Shown here piece after piece: positions 42,135 through 53,191 of a DNA stretch of 64,000 nucleotides. The DNA is from Ostrinia nubilalis (lineage: Eukaryota > Arthropoda > Insecta > Lepidoptera > Crambidae). The translations under genes were made by a program, and so were the position numbers. The notes beneath the pieces are model-generated. The model made no database searches, was not told where the DNA came from, and saw nothing but the letters and a program-made list of their open reading frames with translations. Every line of letters starts with the position of its first letter. The first letter of the stretch is position 1. The stretch spans positions 1,674,001-1,738,000 of the forward strand of contig NC_087118.1 of NCBI RefSeq assembly GCF_963855985.1, read 5' to 3'.

Positions 42135-42282
42135 TGTGGGTATGTTGTTCGTTGAACAAATGATGAAGTCCGTTCGTTTCAAACGAAATTATTTATTACT
42201 TTCCACAATCAATTTGCGAAGGAGAAACAGAGCACTTCAGTTATATTCTGTGACACAAGTATAAAGTAAGATTAATCGAAGA
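42135..42282 (-). repeat. Gypsy 5' LTR, truncated
   Basis: 148 bp matching 28579-28727. The remaining 400 bp are missing; a foldback element begins at 42283. Confidence 0.88.
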
Positions 42283-42775
42283 ATTATAATAAAAAAAACT
42301 TTTTTAAAAACAAGCTTTATCCTGAAATGCAGTTGTACTAAAACGAAAAAAATAATTGTATGCTTGGTTCAAAGAATTTCGAAAGCTTGTATTGCGCATG
42401 GAATTTATTCCTCTTTTTTTCTGTTTGCGCTACAAGCTTTCGAAATTCTTTGAACCAAGCATACAATTATTTTTTTCGTTTTAGTACAACTGCATTTCAG
42501 GATAAAGCTTGTTTTTAAAAAAGTTTTTTTTATTATAATTTTATTTTACACTTTTTGGTTGTATCTCAATCTCTGGGTCATTATTTAGCACCAAAGTGCT
42601 CGAGAAGTCGAATCCAACGAACCCAAACTCGATAAGATTCCGCCGTTTCGTTTAGGAGTTCCTATGGCCACCTCCTGACTCCATCATCAGGACCCTGGAC
42701 ATCATCTAGCACCCATTCTTTTTTCATTGTACGTCAATGACATCCCCAAATAATAATGGAAAGCTTGTAAAAACA
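42283..42775 (+). mobile_element. Foldback composite X, internally deleted copy
   Basis: Starts with the 258-bp hairpin (42283-42540) and follows the same path as 45703-46173, including the first 40 bases of the inserted Jockey-like LINE, then jumps to an AAGCTTGTAAAAA end. It thus descends from a LINE-bearing copy by internal deletion. Confidence 0.75.
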
Positions 42776-42914
42776 GAGTTCCATCTAGTCGGAACGGACT
42801 GAATAAATCGAAGAGCCTCTGATTTTTTTTCAGTCTAATTGATATTTTAGGAGCGCCTCTGTTGCAAGATGGCTCTTTTTATTACAAGCTTTTTATTACA
42901 AGCTTTTTACAAGC
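42776..42914. repeat. Spacer with tandem TTTTTACAAGC ends
   Basis: No gene. The right part repeats TTTTACAAGC-like units four times next to the outer end of the large inverted repeat. Confidence 0.6.
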
Positions 42915-43069
42915 TTTTTACAAGCTTTATATTGACTTCACTTGTTAGTATGTGTGGGACAAATCTTGCAACTGAATTTAAGACCACTTCTCCTCAACCG
43001 ATTGAGCTGAAATTTGGTATACTTATGTAAGTACGATGACAATGCAATGTTATGGTACCATTGAGCTGG

Positions 43070-43544
43070 TCTGATGATGGAGTCAGGAGATGGCCATAGG
43101 AACTCCTGAACGAAACGGCGGAATCGCATCGAGTGTCGGTTCGTTGGATTTGTCTTTTTGAGCAGTTTAGTGCTAGATGATGTCTAGGGTCCTGATGATG
43201 GATTAGGGAGGTGGCCATAGGAACTCCTAAACGAAACGGCAGAAACTCATCGAGTTTGGGTTCGTTGGATTTTTCTTTTCGAGCAATTTAGTGCTAGATG
43301 ATGTCCAGGGTCTTGATGATGGAGTCAGGAGGTGGCCATAGGAACTCCTAAACGAAACGGCAGAAACTCATCGAGTTTGGGTTCGTTGGATTTGTCTTTT
43401 CGAGCAGTTTAGTGCTAGATGATTTCCAGGGTCCTGATGATGGATTTGGAAGGTGGCCATAGGAAATCCTAAACGAAAAGGCAGAAACTCATCGAGTTTG
43501 GGTTCGTTGGATTTGTCTTTTCAAGCAGTTTAGTGCTAGATGAT
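43070..43544. repeat. 121-bp tandem repeat, left arm
   Basis: Four units with GGCCATAGGAACTCCTAAAC and GGGTTCGTTGGATTTGTC. Mirror of 47292-47765. Confidence 0.9.
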
Positions 43545-44702
43545 TTTTTTTTTGAAGGGACGCGCGCTCGTCGCAGACCGACGTTCGCGATCGGGCAGTA
43601 TCGAGCGCATAAAGCGCCCGATCAGTGGCGAACCCAACTAGAGGGTTGCCCACCGCGGTGTTCGACCAAAGTCCAGCCTACGGTGGGCTCACTCTAGTGG
43701 GCCCGATCGAGGGGGACTACGGACGCGGCCTGAGGGCGCCACGGTAGGCTCGGACCTCGGCTCAGGCCGTGTCCGGGGGACGGATTGGGGAGAACCGGCC
43801 CGGTACATGTCTGTACCGTCCGAAATGGAAGGCAGGGCCTCGTACTCGCCGGCGAGTACGGTGTAACGAGCTACTGTGTTGTGGATGTCTGTGTTCAGAA
43901 ATTCGGTAATAGGATCGTCCGGGTCGTCTAGGACATGCCTAGGTTGTCGGTATTGGGCAGCGACATCTTTCTGGGGTGTGTACGTGGCGGCGCTAACGAT
44001 AAGAGGGTTCTTGTGGTTGATCGCTTTATCAAAGTAGCGGCGAGAGGATTCTTTCATAAAGTGATCAATCGATGGGATCTCGAAATCTCTATGGAGATTC
44101 GTGTTACGTACGAACCACGGGGCATCCGCGGCTTGGCGTAAGAATTTGTTTTGGAGGGTCTGGAATTTCTTAAGGACTGTGCAGGACGTGTGAGCAAACA
44201 CCGGACTGGGCGTAAGTCAACACTGGACGGATGCAGGTTTTGTAAATTGTCAACTTATTCCTAAGTGACAATTTACTTTTCCTTCCAACTAGGTGGTAGA
44301 GTCGGTGGGTGTAGTGGTTCGCATGGCTCAAGACACGTCTGAGGTGCGGAGCGAACGATAATCTCTGGTCGAGGGTGACACCTAAGTACTTGGCCTCACT
44401 CTTCCAAATAATAATTTGTTCAAATAAGGTGAGATGGGTGGGGACATTAGGACGAGTGCGAACCGGAGGACGTTTCGCAGACAAAGCCCTAGAAAACTAT
44501 ACTGCTGCACTTTTTTCGGGATTTACCTCGATACGCCACTTCCTGAACCATTCGCCTAATTGTGTGACTGCGCGTTGGAGCGCCAAGATGACGTAATTCC
44601 GATTACGTCCGGACTTGTAGAGTGCGGTGTCGTCCGCAAAGAGGGCTAAATCCGTATTTGGATATTTGGGGATGTCATTGACGTACAATGAAAAAAGAAT
44701 GG
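43545..44702 (-). pseudogene. Jockey-like LINE RT fragment, left arm
   Basis: Minus-strand mirror of 46133-47291, identical in every translated segment compared: FADDTALYK catalytic box, then thumb and C-terminus. The poly(A) is the T run at 43545, and GTGCTAGATGAT flanks on both sides (43533-43544, 44703-44714). Confidence 0.9.
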
Positions 44703-44875
44703 GTGCTAGATGATGTCCAGGGTCCTGATGATGGAGTCAGGAGGTGGCCATAGGAACTCCTAAACGAAACGGCGGAATCTTATCGAGTTTGGGTTCGTTG
44801 GATTCGACTTCTCGAGCACTTTGGTGCTAAATAATGACCCAGAGATTGAGATACAACCAAAAAGTGTAAAATAAA

Positions 44876-45132
44876 ATTATAATAAAAAAAACTTTTTTAA
44901 AAACAAGCTTTATCCTGAAATGCAGTTGTACTAAAACGAAAAAAATAATTGTATGCTTGGTTCAAAGAATTTCGAAAGCTTGTAGCGCAAACAGAAAAAA
45001 AGAGGAATAAATTCCATGCGCGATACAAGCTTTCGAAATTCTTTGAACCAAGCATACAATTATTTTTTTCGTTTTAGTACAACTGCATTTCAGGATAAAG
45101 CTTGTTTTTAAAAAAGTTTTTTTTATTATAAT
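44876..45132. repeat. 258-bp perfect-type hairpin, copy 2
   Basis: Same palindrome as 42283-42540 and 45703-45959, with its loop in the opposite orientation. Confidence 0.92.
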
Positions 45133-45702
45133 TTACATGCTGGAAAGACTTTTAAAAATACAAGGGGCCCTGCAGGCAGTTATCCCTAACTTAGAAGTTG
45201 ATTTGCCCATTGTTACTGTCGAAATTTGGGAAGCAATAAAACAAGTGTGCATGATTCTCAGGCCTTTCGAAGAGGTGACTCGCATAATGAGTGGCACCCA
45301 TTACCTCACTGGAAGTCTCGCCATCGTTATTGTCGACGGTTTAAGAAATGTAATTACTCAAATGAAAAGTAAACCCATTTTTGGCATGGCCAAAGAACTC
45401 CTCAATAAGCTGGAAGTAGAATTGAAAGTTTACTTCCCAGAGAGTGAGTTTGAAGACAACATGCTTCTTGGAATCTGCACTTTCTTGGATCCAAGATTTA
45501 AAATACATGCATTTCTTGACGGTGCCGCAGCAGCTGTAGAAGTTGCGCCTTCGAAAGATACATGCCGACGCACAAACCGTGCTTAAGCGAACATCTCTTG
45601 CTTCTGCACCTGATGCTCCTGCTTTATCATGCACCGGGGCCGCTGTGTATCTACATCAACGTTGACAATTGAATCTATCTCAATATGGGGAAAAATTGAA
45701 AA
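45133..45702 (+). pseudogene. hAT (ZBED-like) transposase, middle part
   Basis: The frame reads EIWEAIKQVCMILRPFEEVTR, then NMLLGICTFLDPRFK, the conserved central blocks of ZBED/hAT transposases, where one catalytic acid lies in the LDPRFK region. After a frameshift near 45580 it ends with IESISIWGKIEK and is cut at 45702 by the right arm of the inverted repeat. The N-terminal BED finger and first catalytic region are absent. The C-terminus resumes at 47918. Confidence 0.88.
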
Positions 45703-46132
45703 ATTATAATAAAAAAAACTTTTTTAAAAACAAGCTTTATCCTGAAATGCAGTTGTACTAAAACGAAAAAAATAATTGTATGCTTGGTTCAAAGAATTTC
45801 GAAAGCTTGTATCGCGCATGGAATTTATTCCTCTTTTTTTCTGTTTGCGCTACAAGCTTTCGAAATTCTTTGAACCAAGCATACAATTATTTTTTTCGTT
45901 TTAGTACAACTGCATTTCAGGATAAAGCTTGTTTTTAAAAAAGTTTTTTTTATTATAATTTTATTTTACACTTTTTGGTTGTATCTCAATCTCTGGGTCA
46001 TTATTTAGCACCAAAGTGCTCGAGAAGTCGAATCCAACGAACCCAAACTCGATAAGATTCCGCCGTTTCGTTTAGGAGTTCCTATGGCCACCTCCTGACT
46101 CCATCATCAGGACCCTGGACATCATCTAGCAC

Positions 46133-47291
46133 CCATTCTTTTTTCATTGTACGTCAATGACATCCCCAAATATCCAAATACGGATTTAGCCCTCTTTGCG
46201 GACGACACCGCACTCTACAAGTCCGGACGTAATCGGAATTACGTCATCTTGGCGCTCCAACGCGCAGTCACACAATTAGGCGAATGGTTCAGGAAGTGGC
46301 GTATCGAGGTAAATCCCGAAAAAAGTGCAGCAGTATAGTTTTCTAGGGCTTTGTCTGCGAAACGTCCTCCGGTTCGCACTCGTCCTAATGTCCCCACCCA
46401 TCTCACCTTATTTGAACAAATTATTATTTGGAAGAGTGAGGCCAAGTACTTAGGTGTCACCCTCGACCAGAGATTATCGTTCGCTCCGCACCTCAGACGT
46501 GTCTTGAGCCATGCGAACCACTACACCCACCGACTCTACCACCTAGTTGGAAGGAAAAGTAAATTGTCACTTAGGAATAAGTTGACAATTTACAAAACCT
46601 GCATCCGTCCAGTGTTGACTTACGCCCAGTCCGGTGTTTGCTCACACGTCCTGCACAGTCCTTAAGAAATTCCAGACCCTCCAAAACAAATTCTTACGCC
46701 AAGCCGCGGATGCCCCGTGGTTCGTACGTAACACGAATCTCCATAGAGATTTCGAGATCCCATCGATTGATCACTTTATGAAAGAATCCTCTCGCCGCTA
46801 CTTTGATAAAGCGATCAACCACAAGAACCCTCTTATCGTTAGCGCCGCCACGTACACACCCCAGAAAGATGTCGCTGCCCAATACCGACAACCTAGGCAT
46901 GTCCTAGACGACCCGGACGATCCTATTACCGAATTTCTGAACACAGACATCCACAACACAGTAGCTCGTTACACCGTACTCGCCGGCGAGTACGAGGCCC
47001 TGCCTTCCATTTCGGACGGTACAGACATGTACCGGGCCGGTTCTCCCCAATCCGTCCCCCGGACACGGCCTGAGCCGAGGTCCGAGCCTACCGTGGCGCC
47101 CTCAGGCCGCGTCCGTAGTCCCCCTCGATCGGGCCCACTAGAGTGAGCCCACCGTAGGCTGGACTTTGGTCCAACACCGCGGTGGGCAACCCTCTAGTTG
47201 GGTTCGCCACTGATCGGGCGCTTTATGCGCTCGATACTGCCCGATCGCGAACGTCGGTCTGCGACGAGCGCGCGTCCCTTCAAAAAAAAAA
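46133..47291 (+). pseudogene. Jockey-like LINE RT fragment, right arm
   Basis: Begins inside RT at PILFSLYVNDIP, with intact LFADDTALYK, then the thumb (YLGVTLDQRLSF) and C-terminus to about 47146, and poly(A) at 47281. One in-frame stop (46336) and one frameshift near 46640. Flanked by 12-bp duplications ATCATCTAGCAC (46121-46132, 47292-47303), so this 5'-truncated LINE inserted into the 121-bp repeat by target-primed reverse transcription. Confidence 0.93.
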
Positions 47292-47765
47292 ATCATCTAG
47301 CACTAAACTGCTTGAAAAGACAAATCCAACGAACCCAAACTCGATGAGTTTCTGCCTTTTCGTTTAGGATTTCCTATGGCCACCTTCCAAATCCATCATC
47401 AGGACCCTGGAAATCATCTAGCACTAAACTGCTCGAAAAGACAAATCCAACGAACCCAAACTCGATGAGTTTCTGCCGTTTCGTTTAGGAGTTCCTATGG
47501 CCACCTCCTGACTCCATCATCAAGACCCTGGACATCATCTAGCACTAAATTGCTCGAAAAGAAAAATCCAACGAACCCAAACTCGATGAGTTTCTGCCGT
47601 TTCGTTTAGGAGTTCCTATGGCCACCTCCCTAATCCATCATCAGGACCCTAGACATCATCTAGCACTAAACTGCTCAAAAAGACAAATCCAACGAACCGA
47701 CACTCGATGCGATTCCGCCGTTTCGTTCAGGAGTTCCTATGGCCATCTCCTGACTCCATCATCAG
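47292..47765. repeat. 121-bp tandem repeat, right arm
   Basis: Four units beginning ATCATCTAGCACTAAACTGC, diverged by a few percent; a fifth lies before the LINE at 46000-46132. Confidence 0.9.
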
Positions 47766-47917
47766 ACCAGCTCAATGGTACCATAACATTGCATTGTCAT
47801 CGTACTTACATAAGTATACCAAATTTCAGCTCAATCGGTTGAGGAGAAGTGGTCTTAAATTCAGTTGCAAGATTTGTCCCACACATACTAACAAGTGAAG
47901 TCAATATAAAGCTTGTA

Positions 47918-48268
47918 AAAACAATTGCGGCAATCACGCCCTCGGTGGACGACTTGGACGCAAAAGCTAAAAATGAGCTTGATATGTTTTTAAACGAAGA
48001 AGTGGTGCCGCGAGATTCTTCTCCTCTGGCGTGGTGGAAATCACACGCATGCATTTACCCTAATTTGGCTGAAATATTCAGTGAAAACTGCCATATCGTC
48101 GTGACGTCAGTGAAATGTGAGCGAGTTTTTTCAAAAGCTGGTAATTTTGTTACGCAGAAAAGAGCACGACTGAGTAGAAAACGTACAGCTGAGCTAGTAT
48201 TTTTAAAAAGTAATGAAGCCTATTGTAAATGGGAAAATAATTATAACGTATCAAAAAAAGATGATTAA
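47918..48268 (+). pseudogene. hAT transposase, C-terminal dimerisation domain
   Basis: Reads NELDMFLNEEVVPRDSSPL, AWWKSH, then TSVKCERVFSKAGNFV and RARLSRKRTAELVFLKSN: the hAT C-terminal dimerisation signature, with the conserved Glu in CERVFS and the WW box. Joins in sense with 45702. Together the parts cover roughly the second half of a ZBED-like transposase; the hAT terminal repeats are not identified. Confidence 0.92.
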
Positions 48269-48419
48269 GAGCGTAATACAAGATAAAAGAAACGGAGATA
48301 TTAAAATAGTTACTAAATAACAAAGATGATTATTGTACATAACTTGAATATTAAAAAAACTATGATAAAAGTTAAATATTGTAAAAAGATACCAAACAAT
48401 GAAGATGATTTATTGTACA

Positions 48420-48782
48420 TGTCGGCTCGTCAGGGATTCGAACCTCAGATATTGTGGGCGAAATAGGGTATCGTGCAATGAGAATAAGACTTGTGTTCAA
48501 ACACTTTTAATAATCGTCAAACAGAGTTCAAAATCAGCACTTAGTTCTTAGTACTACAATCTAGACTTCGTCGAGCGATAAAATAGGCACTAGGTGAAAC
48601 GTGGGACAGTTCCGTGACGATGTCTTCTCTTGTCGGCGTCCGGAGCGAAAGTGAGTTCGATCCGCCCCGCCGTGACCGTTACGACTCTGTCGAAGCGCGC
48701 CAAAGCGGTGTTGCGCCGATTCGCCGCTAGGTGGCGCACTTGCGTTTCACTTTAGTGTCCGTACTCATGACCGTCTGCGACA
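48420..48782. repeat. LTR of young non-coding element, left
   Basis: 363 bp. On the minus strand its end reads GGTTCGAATCCCTGACGAGC, like the T-arm of a tRNA gene, but no full cloverleaf is present. Confidence 0.92.
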
Positions 48783-48925
48783 CGGCCATCCTGCGTGTCA
48801 CACGTCCTCGTGTGAACATCTGAAAAAACCAAAAGAACAGCACAGTATCCGCTCGGCCAATCCTATTTCAAGCAACTTATTTGCTTTCAGAAATAAGGAA
48901 ACTAAACTTTCAGTTCTACTAGATA

Positions 48926-49245
48926 CTCTTTCCACTACTATTTACTCTTTCCACTACTATTTACTCTTTCCACTACTATTTACTCTTTCCACTACTATTT
49001 ACTCTTTCCACTACTATTTACTCTTTCCACTACTATTTACTCTTTCCACTACTATTTACTCTTTCCACTACTATTTACTCTTTCCACTACTATTTACTCT
49101 TTCCACTACTATTTACTCTTTCCACTACTATTTACTCTTTCCACTACTATTTACTCTTTCCACTACTATTTACTCTTTCCACTACTATTTACTCTTTCCA
49201 CTACTATTTACTCTTTCCACTACTATTTACTCTTTCCACTACTAG
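48926..49245. repeat. 19-bp tandem array, about 16-17 units
   Basis: Near-perfect head-to-tail units TACTCTTTCCACTACTATT. Very homogeneous, so recently expanded. Confidence 0.97.
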
Positions 49246-51934
49246 TTTCCTATATTCTAATTACTCTTCCAAATAAAAGCCATCCAAGTAGAAGTCTAGT
49301 GTCACTAACTAGTAACCACAATAGCAAACTATTAGAAACTACCTAGCTTTTAGGAATCCAATCACTACTAATCACAATTCCTAATAATTGCTACATTGAA
49401 GTCGCCGAGACCATGTGGTACATCATCATTACCAAAAATTACTTAAAAATCAAATGAGCCCCAGGTATCACAATTAGCGGTCCACATTTTGCTACCCTAG
49501 CTCGGGAGCCTAAGTCAATCAACCAATGACTTTATGATCTTAGTTACACAAGGCCAGATCCTACTGCACCACCCAGAAATATAGCACTACCGAATTCCCA
49601 GGGACTACTCAGAGCAGATACCGGTTTCTAATAGGCTACGGCTACGATATTCTGATACAGTCTCAGACCCATATGACCTTTGCTACACGGCAAGATCGGA
49701 CTGTACCACCCAGGACTACCACATTACCGAATTCCCACGGACTACCCCACATAGCAGACACCGATTTCCAACGGGCTACGGCTACAGCATCATCCTGGTA
49801 CAATCTCCGACCAAACAATTGAGAAACCTGTGCTTGTAATTAACTAGATGGAACTTAGTCATCCAACTCGTTTCCCTCACAATCTCAATAGGTACTGGGC
49901 CTTCAGGGGTCTTCCTAACACGATCATGTGAATACTCAATACACGTTTGTTAATTAGGGATCTTAAAACATAACGGTCACCATCATAGATTTCCACAATT
50001 TGAAACGAAGGTAGATGGGTTGACTCATTATAAAGTGGGTCAGACATGGCGGGAAAACTCGAAATATTAGTCTCTATTTGCAGTATAGACGTGTATTCCC
50101 ACAGTCAATTACAATTTAATACGAAATAATCAACGATCAGTTAGATTTTAACGGATGACTATTCGGAAACGCGGCAGGTGCGATACAGCGAGACACGTAC
50201 CACACGTACGCTACTATCTACCTAGCGATCGCTTGATACATTATCAAAACACAATAGAGATTAAGGTCCATCAAAACTCAATAAACCACATCATAATTAC
50301 TAAGGTCAGCAAAGCAGTAAACAATACTCTTCATCTCCATCCGATTGTTTCTTACACCATATCACAAACATGGGCTACCTCCATCCGGTACCCGAATACA
50401 ACACATCATGGGCTACTTTCATCCAGTACCTAAATACAACACAATCATGGGCTACCTCCCTCCGGTACCCGAATACAAACAATCCGGTGGACTCACAGCG
50501 ATCGTTTACACCTCCCCGCCAAACGCATGCCATTCACAGTCATGGCCGCACTGCTACGGGAAATCAGGCCCGATTTACGCTTACGACTACGAATGCACGG
50601 GAGATGCAAGCAATCTGAGCGACTTGCATACTACGATACTGAGAAAAATAACTTTAAAATAATTGAGTTTTGATCGACTAATCCTACAACTGGTTTAAGG
50701 TCCTTCTCCATATGAATGTAGGAGATTCATTATCATCCATGAAAAAGCAATGTACCTCCATCAAGTACACTCATCTACCAAATACTTTATCTAGCATTTT
50801 TGTACTACATTAGACACGTCTACCTCAGGCGTTCTAATTTCATTGCAATCCAATGTTCATAATTACACTACCAATCGCTACCATAATCACTGCTATTAAA
50901 ACATGAAAGTAAACTAACTCAATCCTAATTATTTTCTAAAATCGACACTTTTTAAGAACATAGAAGTAGCCAGGGCTATGTAACATGATCATTAACTTCA
51001 ACACTTCAATAATGTTAGTCACTAATAAATTCGTAGGACACTCGAGTATCTCCATATGCCACAGTAATCACCATTACTGAAACTGTACCATTAAGTACCA
51101 TCACAACACTGTGTGCATCACCCACGGACTACACACTACGGTCTACCAAGACCACGTCCTCTGCCACCGTGTGCATCACTCACCGACTACACACCACGAT
51201 TTACGGCTCAAGAGCAAACTCGAGTTCCCATTACAGAAAAAATAATAATCATCACCACAACTGTGATCAGCATGTACCTCGACTTCAACTTTAGACTGGT
51301 ACATAACCCTATGGCATTCTTCTCAATTGATCATGAATAGTAGGTACGCAAGTGCAAAGTGGCAAGGCTGCTACTTTCCTAAGATGAAATCTTATTTTAA
51401 GCTCACCGCCCGTATTCTACTAAACGAGTACCTACAAGGTAAACCGACAAGGAATTCAGGAAGTCTATTTAAGCAATTCTAATAGTTTTAGTCTATTTAC
51501 ATCCGTCACGTACGTCCGTATCGATAATATTCACATCAGTGGTGAACCTACCACCTAGGAACCAAATAATTTACAATAACATCTTCACTCAATGTAAACT
51601 CAGCTGAGGTCACGCGTGATTAAGCACGTGACGTAATTTATTGCATGTTCTTAACGGTCCCTTTTTTTTTGATACCATTTGTACCACTGAGCCAAACCAA
51701 AAATTATTTTGAATTAAGATTAAATTATCACTTGATTGGACGTAATACTAATTTGCAAACAACTACCTTTTACCTGATGGTAAAACATGAAAATTCATTA
51801 ACTGAAAACTACCTTTGTCCTATAAAACGTACTTTAACGAAAATACTAGAGAAAAGCCAAAAAGTACAAGTGCCGTTCAGTCAAATATAAAGAAAGCATC
51901 ATGAATAGTAGGTATGTAAGTGCCACAACTTTGA
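49246..51934. repeat. Interior of LTR element with short duplications
   Basis: No gene. A diverged pair of about 130 bp (49550-49660 and 49670-49800, shared ACCGAATTCCCA and GGGCTACGGCTAC), three copies of a CATGGGCTAC...CAGTACC type unit at 50370-50480, and a pair at 51110-51200 (GTGTGCATCAC). Confidence 0.7.
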
Positions 51935-52412
51935 AAGCCATCCCTGTGACTCTCAAAATGAGTGAATGTTATCCCTGTAACAATCACTTTCACTAGTAAT
52001 CATCCCTGTGACTACTATTGCAATTATCCCTGTAATTGCACAAACACCCCAAGTCATCCCTGTGACTATAGGTTTCAAAATAAAGTAGTCATCCCTGTGA
52101 CTACTATTGCAATTATCCCTGTAACTGCACAATACCCAAGTCATCCCTGTGACTATAGGTTTCAAAATAAAGTAATCATCCCTGTGACTACTATTGCAAT
52201 TATCCCTGTAACTGCACACTAAACCCCAAGTCATCCCTGTGACTATAGGTTTCAAAATAATGTAATCATCCCTGTGACTACATTACTAATCGCAATCATC
52301 CCTGTGATCACGATATCGTCATAAGTCGAAAGTCTATGGTCCGTCATCAAGTCAAAATTATGTAATCATCCCTGTGATTACGAACATAGTGGTAGTCATC
52401 CCTGTGACTATC
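51935..52412. repeat. Constant-loop hairpin array
   Basis: About 15 sites with centre TCCCTG, each flanked by bases that pair with each other. Stems vary: AGTAGTCA/TGACTACT, GCAATTA/TAATTGC, TGTTA/TAACA, GTAATCA/TGATTAC. Sites follow at about 26-35 bp within an 87-bp higher-order unit. Confidence 0.9.
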
Positions 52413-52754
52413 ACTCAGTGGCCTCTACATCACTAATATCATTACTCAAATCATCGTTATTACTAATAATCAATCGGCACTCGACTGATGGGCATCCCTC
52501 TAATTTGATCGTTAATCATTACACAACATAAAATGTATTCTGTGCTGACTACTTGTGTTTGACCTATACCGGTCATTACAGTAACATTATTGAAACGTCT
52601 GCCACTCAATCTTGGCGACAATCTTTAACCAACAACAACAAGTATTCAGCAAAAGAATCAAATGAAAAACAATATCGCTCACCCTTGTGATCCAAAGTAC
52701 TCGCGGGCAACCTCGTTCCGCGCCGCGCCGGTCCAATGTTCTCCACTTGACCGC

Positions 52755-52885
52755 CGCCGCCGTCTATTGCTGTGAGCTTGACCACCACCCCGCGCCAGTC
52801 CAATGCTGTGAGCTTGACCGCCGTCCTGCGCCGGTCCAACGCTGTGAGCTTGACCGCCGTCCCGCGCCGGTCCAATGCTGTGAGC
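52755..52885. repeat. 36-bp GC-rich tandem repeat
   Basis: Three to four units of CTGTGAGCTTGACCGCCGTC plus GCGCCGGTCCAA-type sequence. Frames over it on both strands are shadows. Confidence 0.9.
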
Positions 52886-53191
52886 CAATCCTTCAACCTT
52901 CTGGCCGGTTATTTTCCGGGCATACCCTCAGCTCGACTTTGACACCACTACCCCGCCCTCAGCGCGGTACTAACCCGCCGGGTGAGACGACGTTGGTCGA
53001 GGCCCAGTGAACGACCAGCGAGCGAGCGGTTCCTGGATGCCAAAGGAGCTTGCCGGTAGTAGGTATAGGTAGGTATGTTCCTATTTTGTTGGTCCAAAAT
53101 AGCACGTCGCAAATGTTGGTGTCTTCATTAGCGTGTTGGTTCCAATATCGTTGAAAGTGATCTCAATTGCACGATTCGATCCCAATTCTGA

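Larger units (their letters stand above)
28579..42282 (-). mobile_element. Gypsy LTR retrotransposon with two nested LTR elements
   Basis: Minus-strand element. 3' LTR 28579-34938 (interrupted by BEL), pol 34957-37494, protease 37445-38069, gag 38018-42106 (interrupted by a non-coding LTR element), primer site 42120-42132 and a truncated 5' LTR 42135-42282. Removing inserts gives about 4.7 kb. The right LTR is cut by the foldback element at 42283, so no TSD can be checked. Confidence 0.92.
42915..45132 (-). mobile_element. Composite X, left arm of 2.2-kb inverted repeat
   Basis: Reverse complement of 45703-47921 with hardly any differences (one seen near 43653). From outside in: end TTTTTACAAGCTTTATATTG, 121-bp tandem repeats, a Jockey-like LINE fragment (43545-44702), a further 121-bp unit and the 258-bp hairpin (44876-45132). 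Confidence 0.92.
45703..47921 (+). mobile_element. Composite X, right arm of 2.2-kb inverted repeat
   Basis: Hairpin 45703-45959, one 121-bp unit, LINE fragment 46133-47291, four 121-bp units, then a unique end that finishes CAATATAAAGCTTGTAAAAA. The terminal ACAAGCTTTAT motif occurs inverted near both ends. It splits the hAT gene between 45702 and 47918. Confidence 0.92.

Noticed and set aside
48420..48445. tRNA gene
   Set aside because: Only a T-arm-like half is present; no A-box or cloverleaf upstream.
48926..49245. CRISPR-like array
   Set aside because: Units are contiguous without variable spacers, in a eukaryotic LTR element; a tandem repeat, not CRISPR.
51953..52255. Frames of 86-100 codons on both strands
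   Set aside because: They read through the hairpin array and simply repeat the same words.
51935..52412. CRISPR-like repeats or homing endonuclease sites (TTATCCCTGT resembles part of the I-SceI site)
   Set aside because: Spacing is regular but spacers are themselves repeats, and only part of the I-SceI site matches; no nuclease frame nearby.
52606..53010. Frames of 69-107 codons
   Set aside because: They translate the 36-bp GC-rich tandem repeat in several registers.
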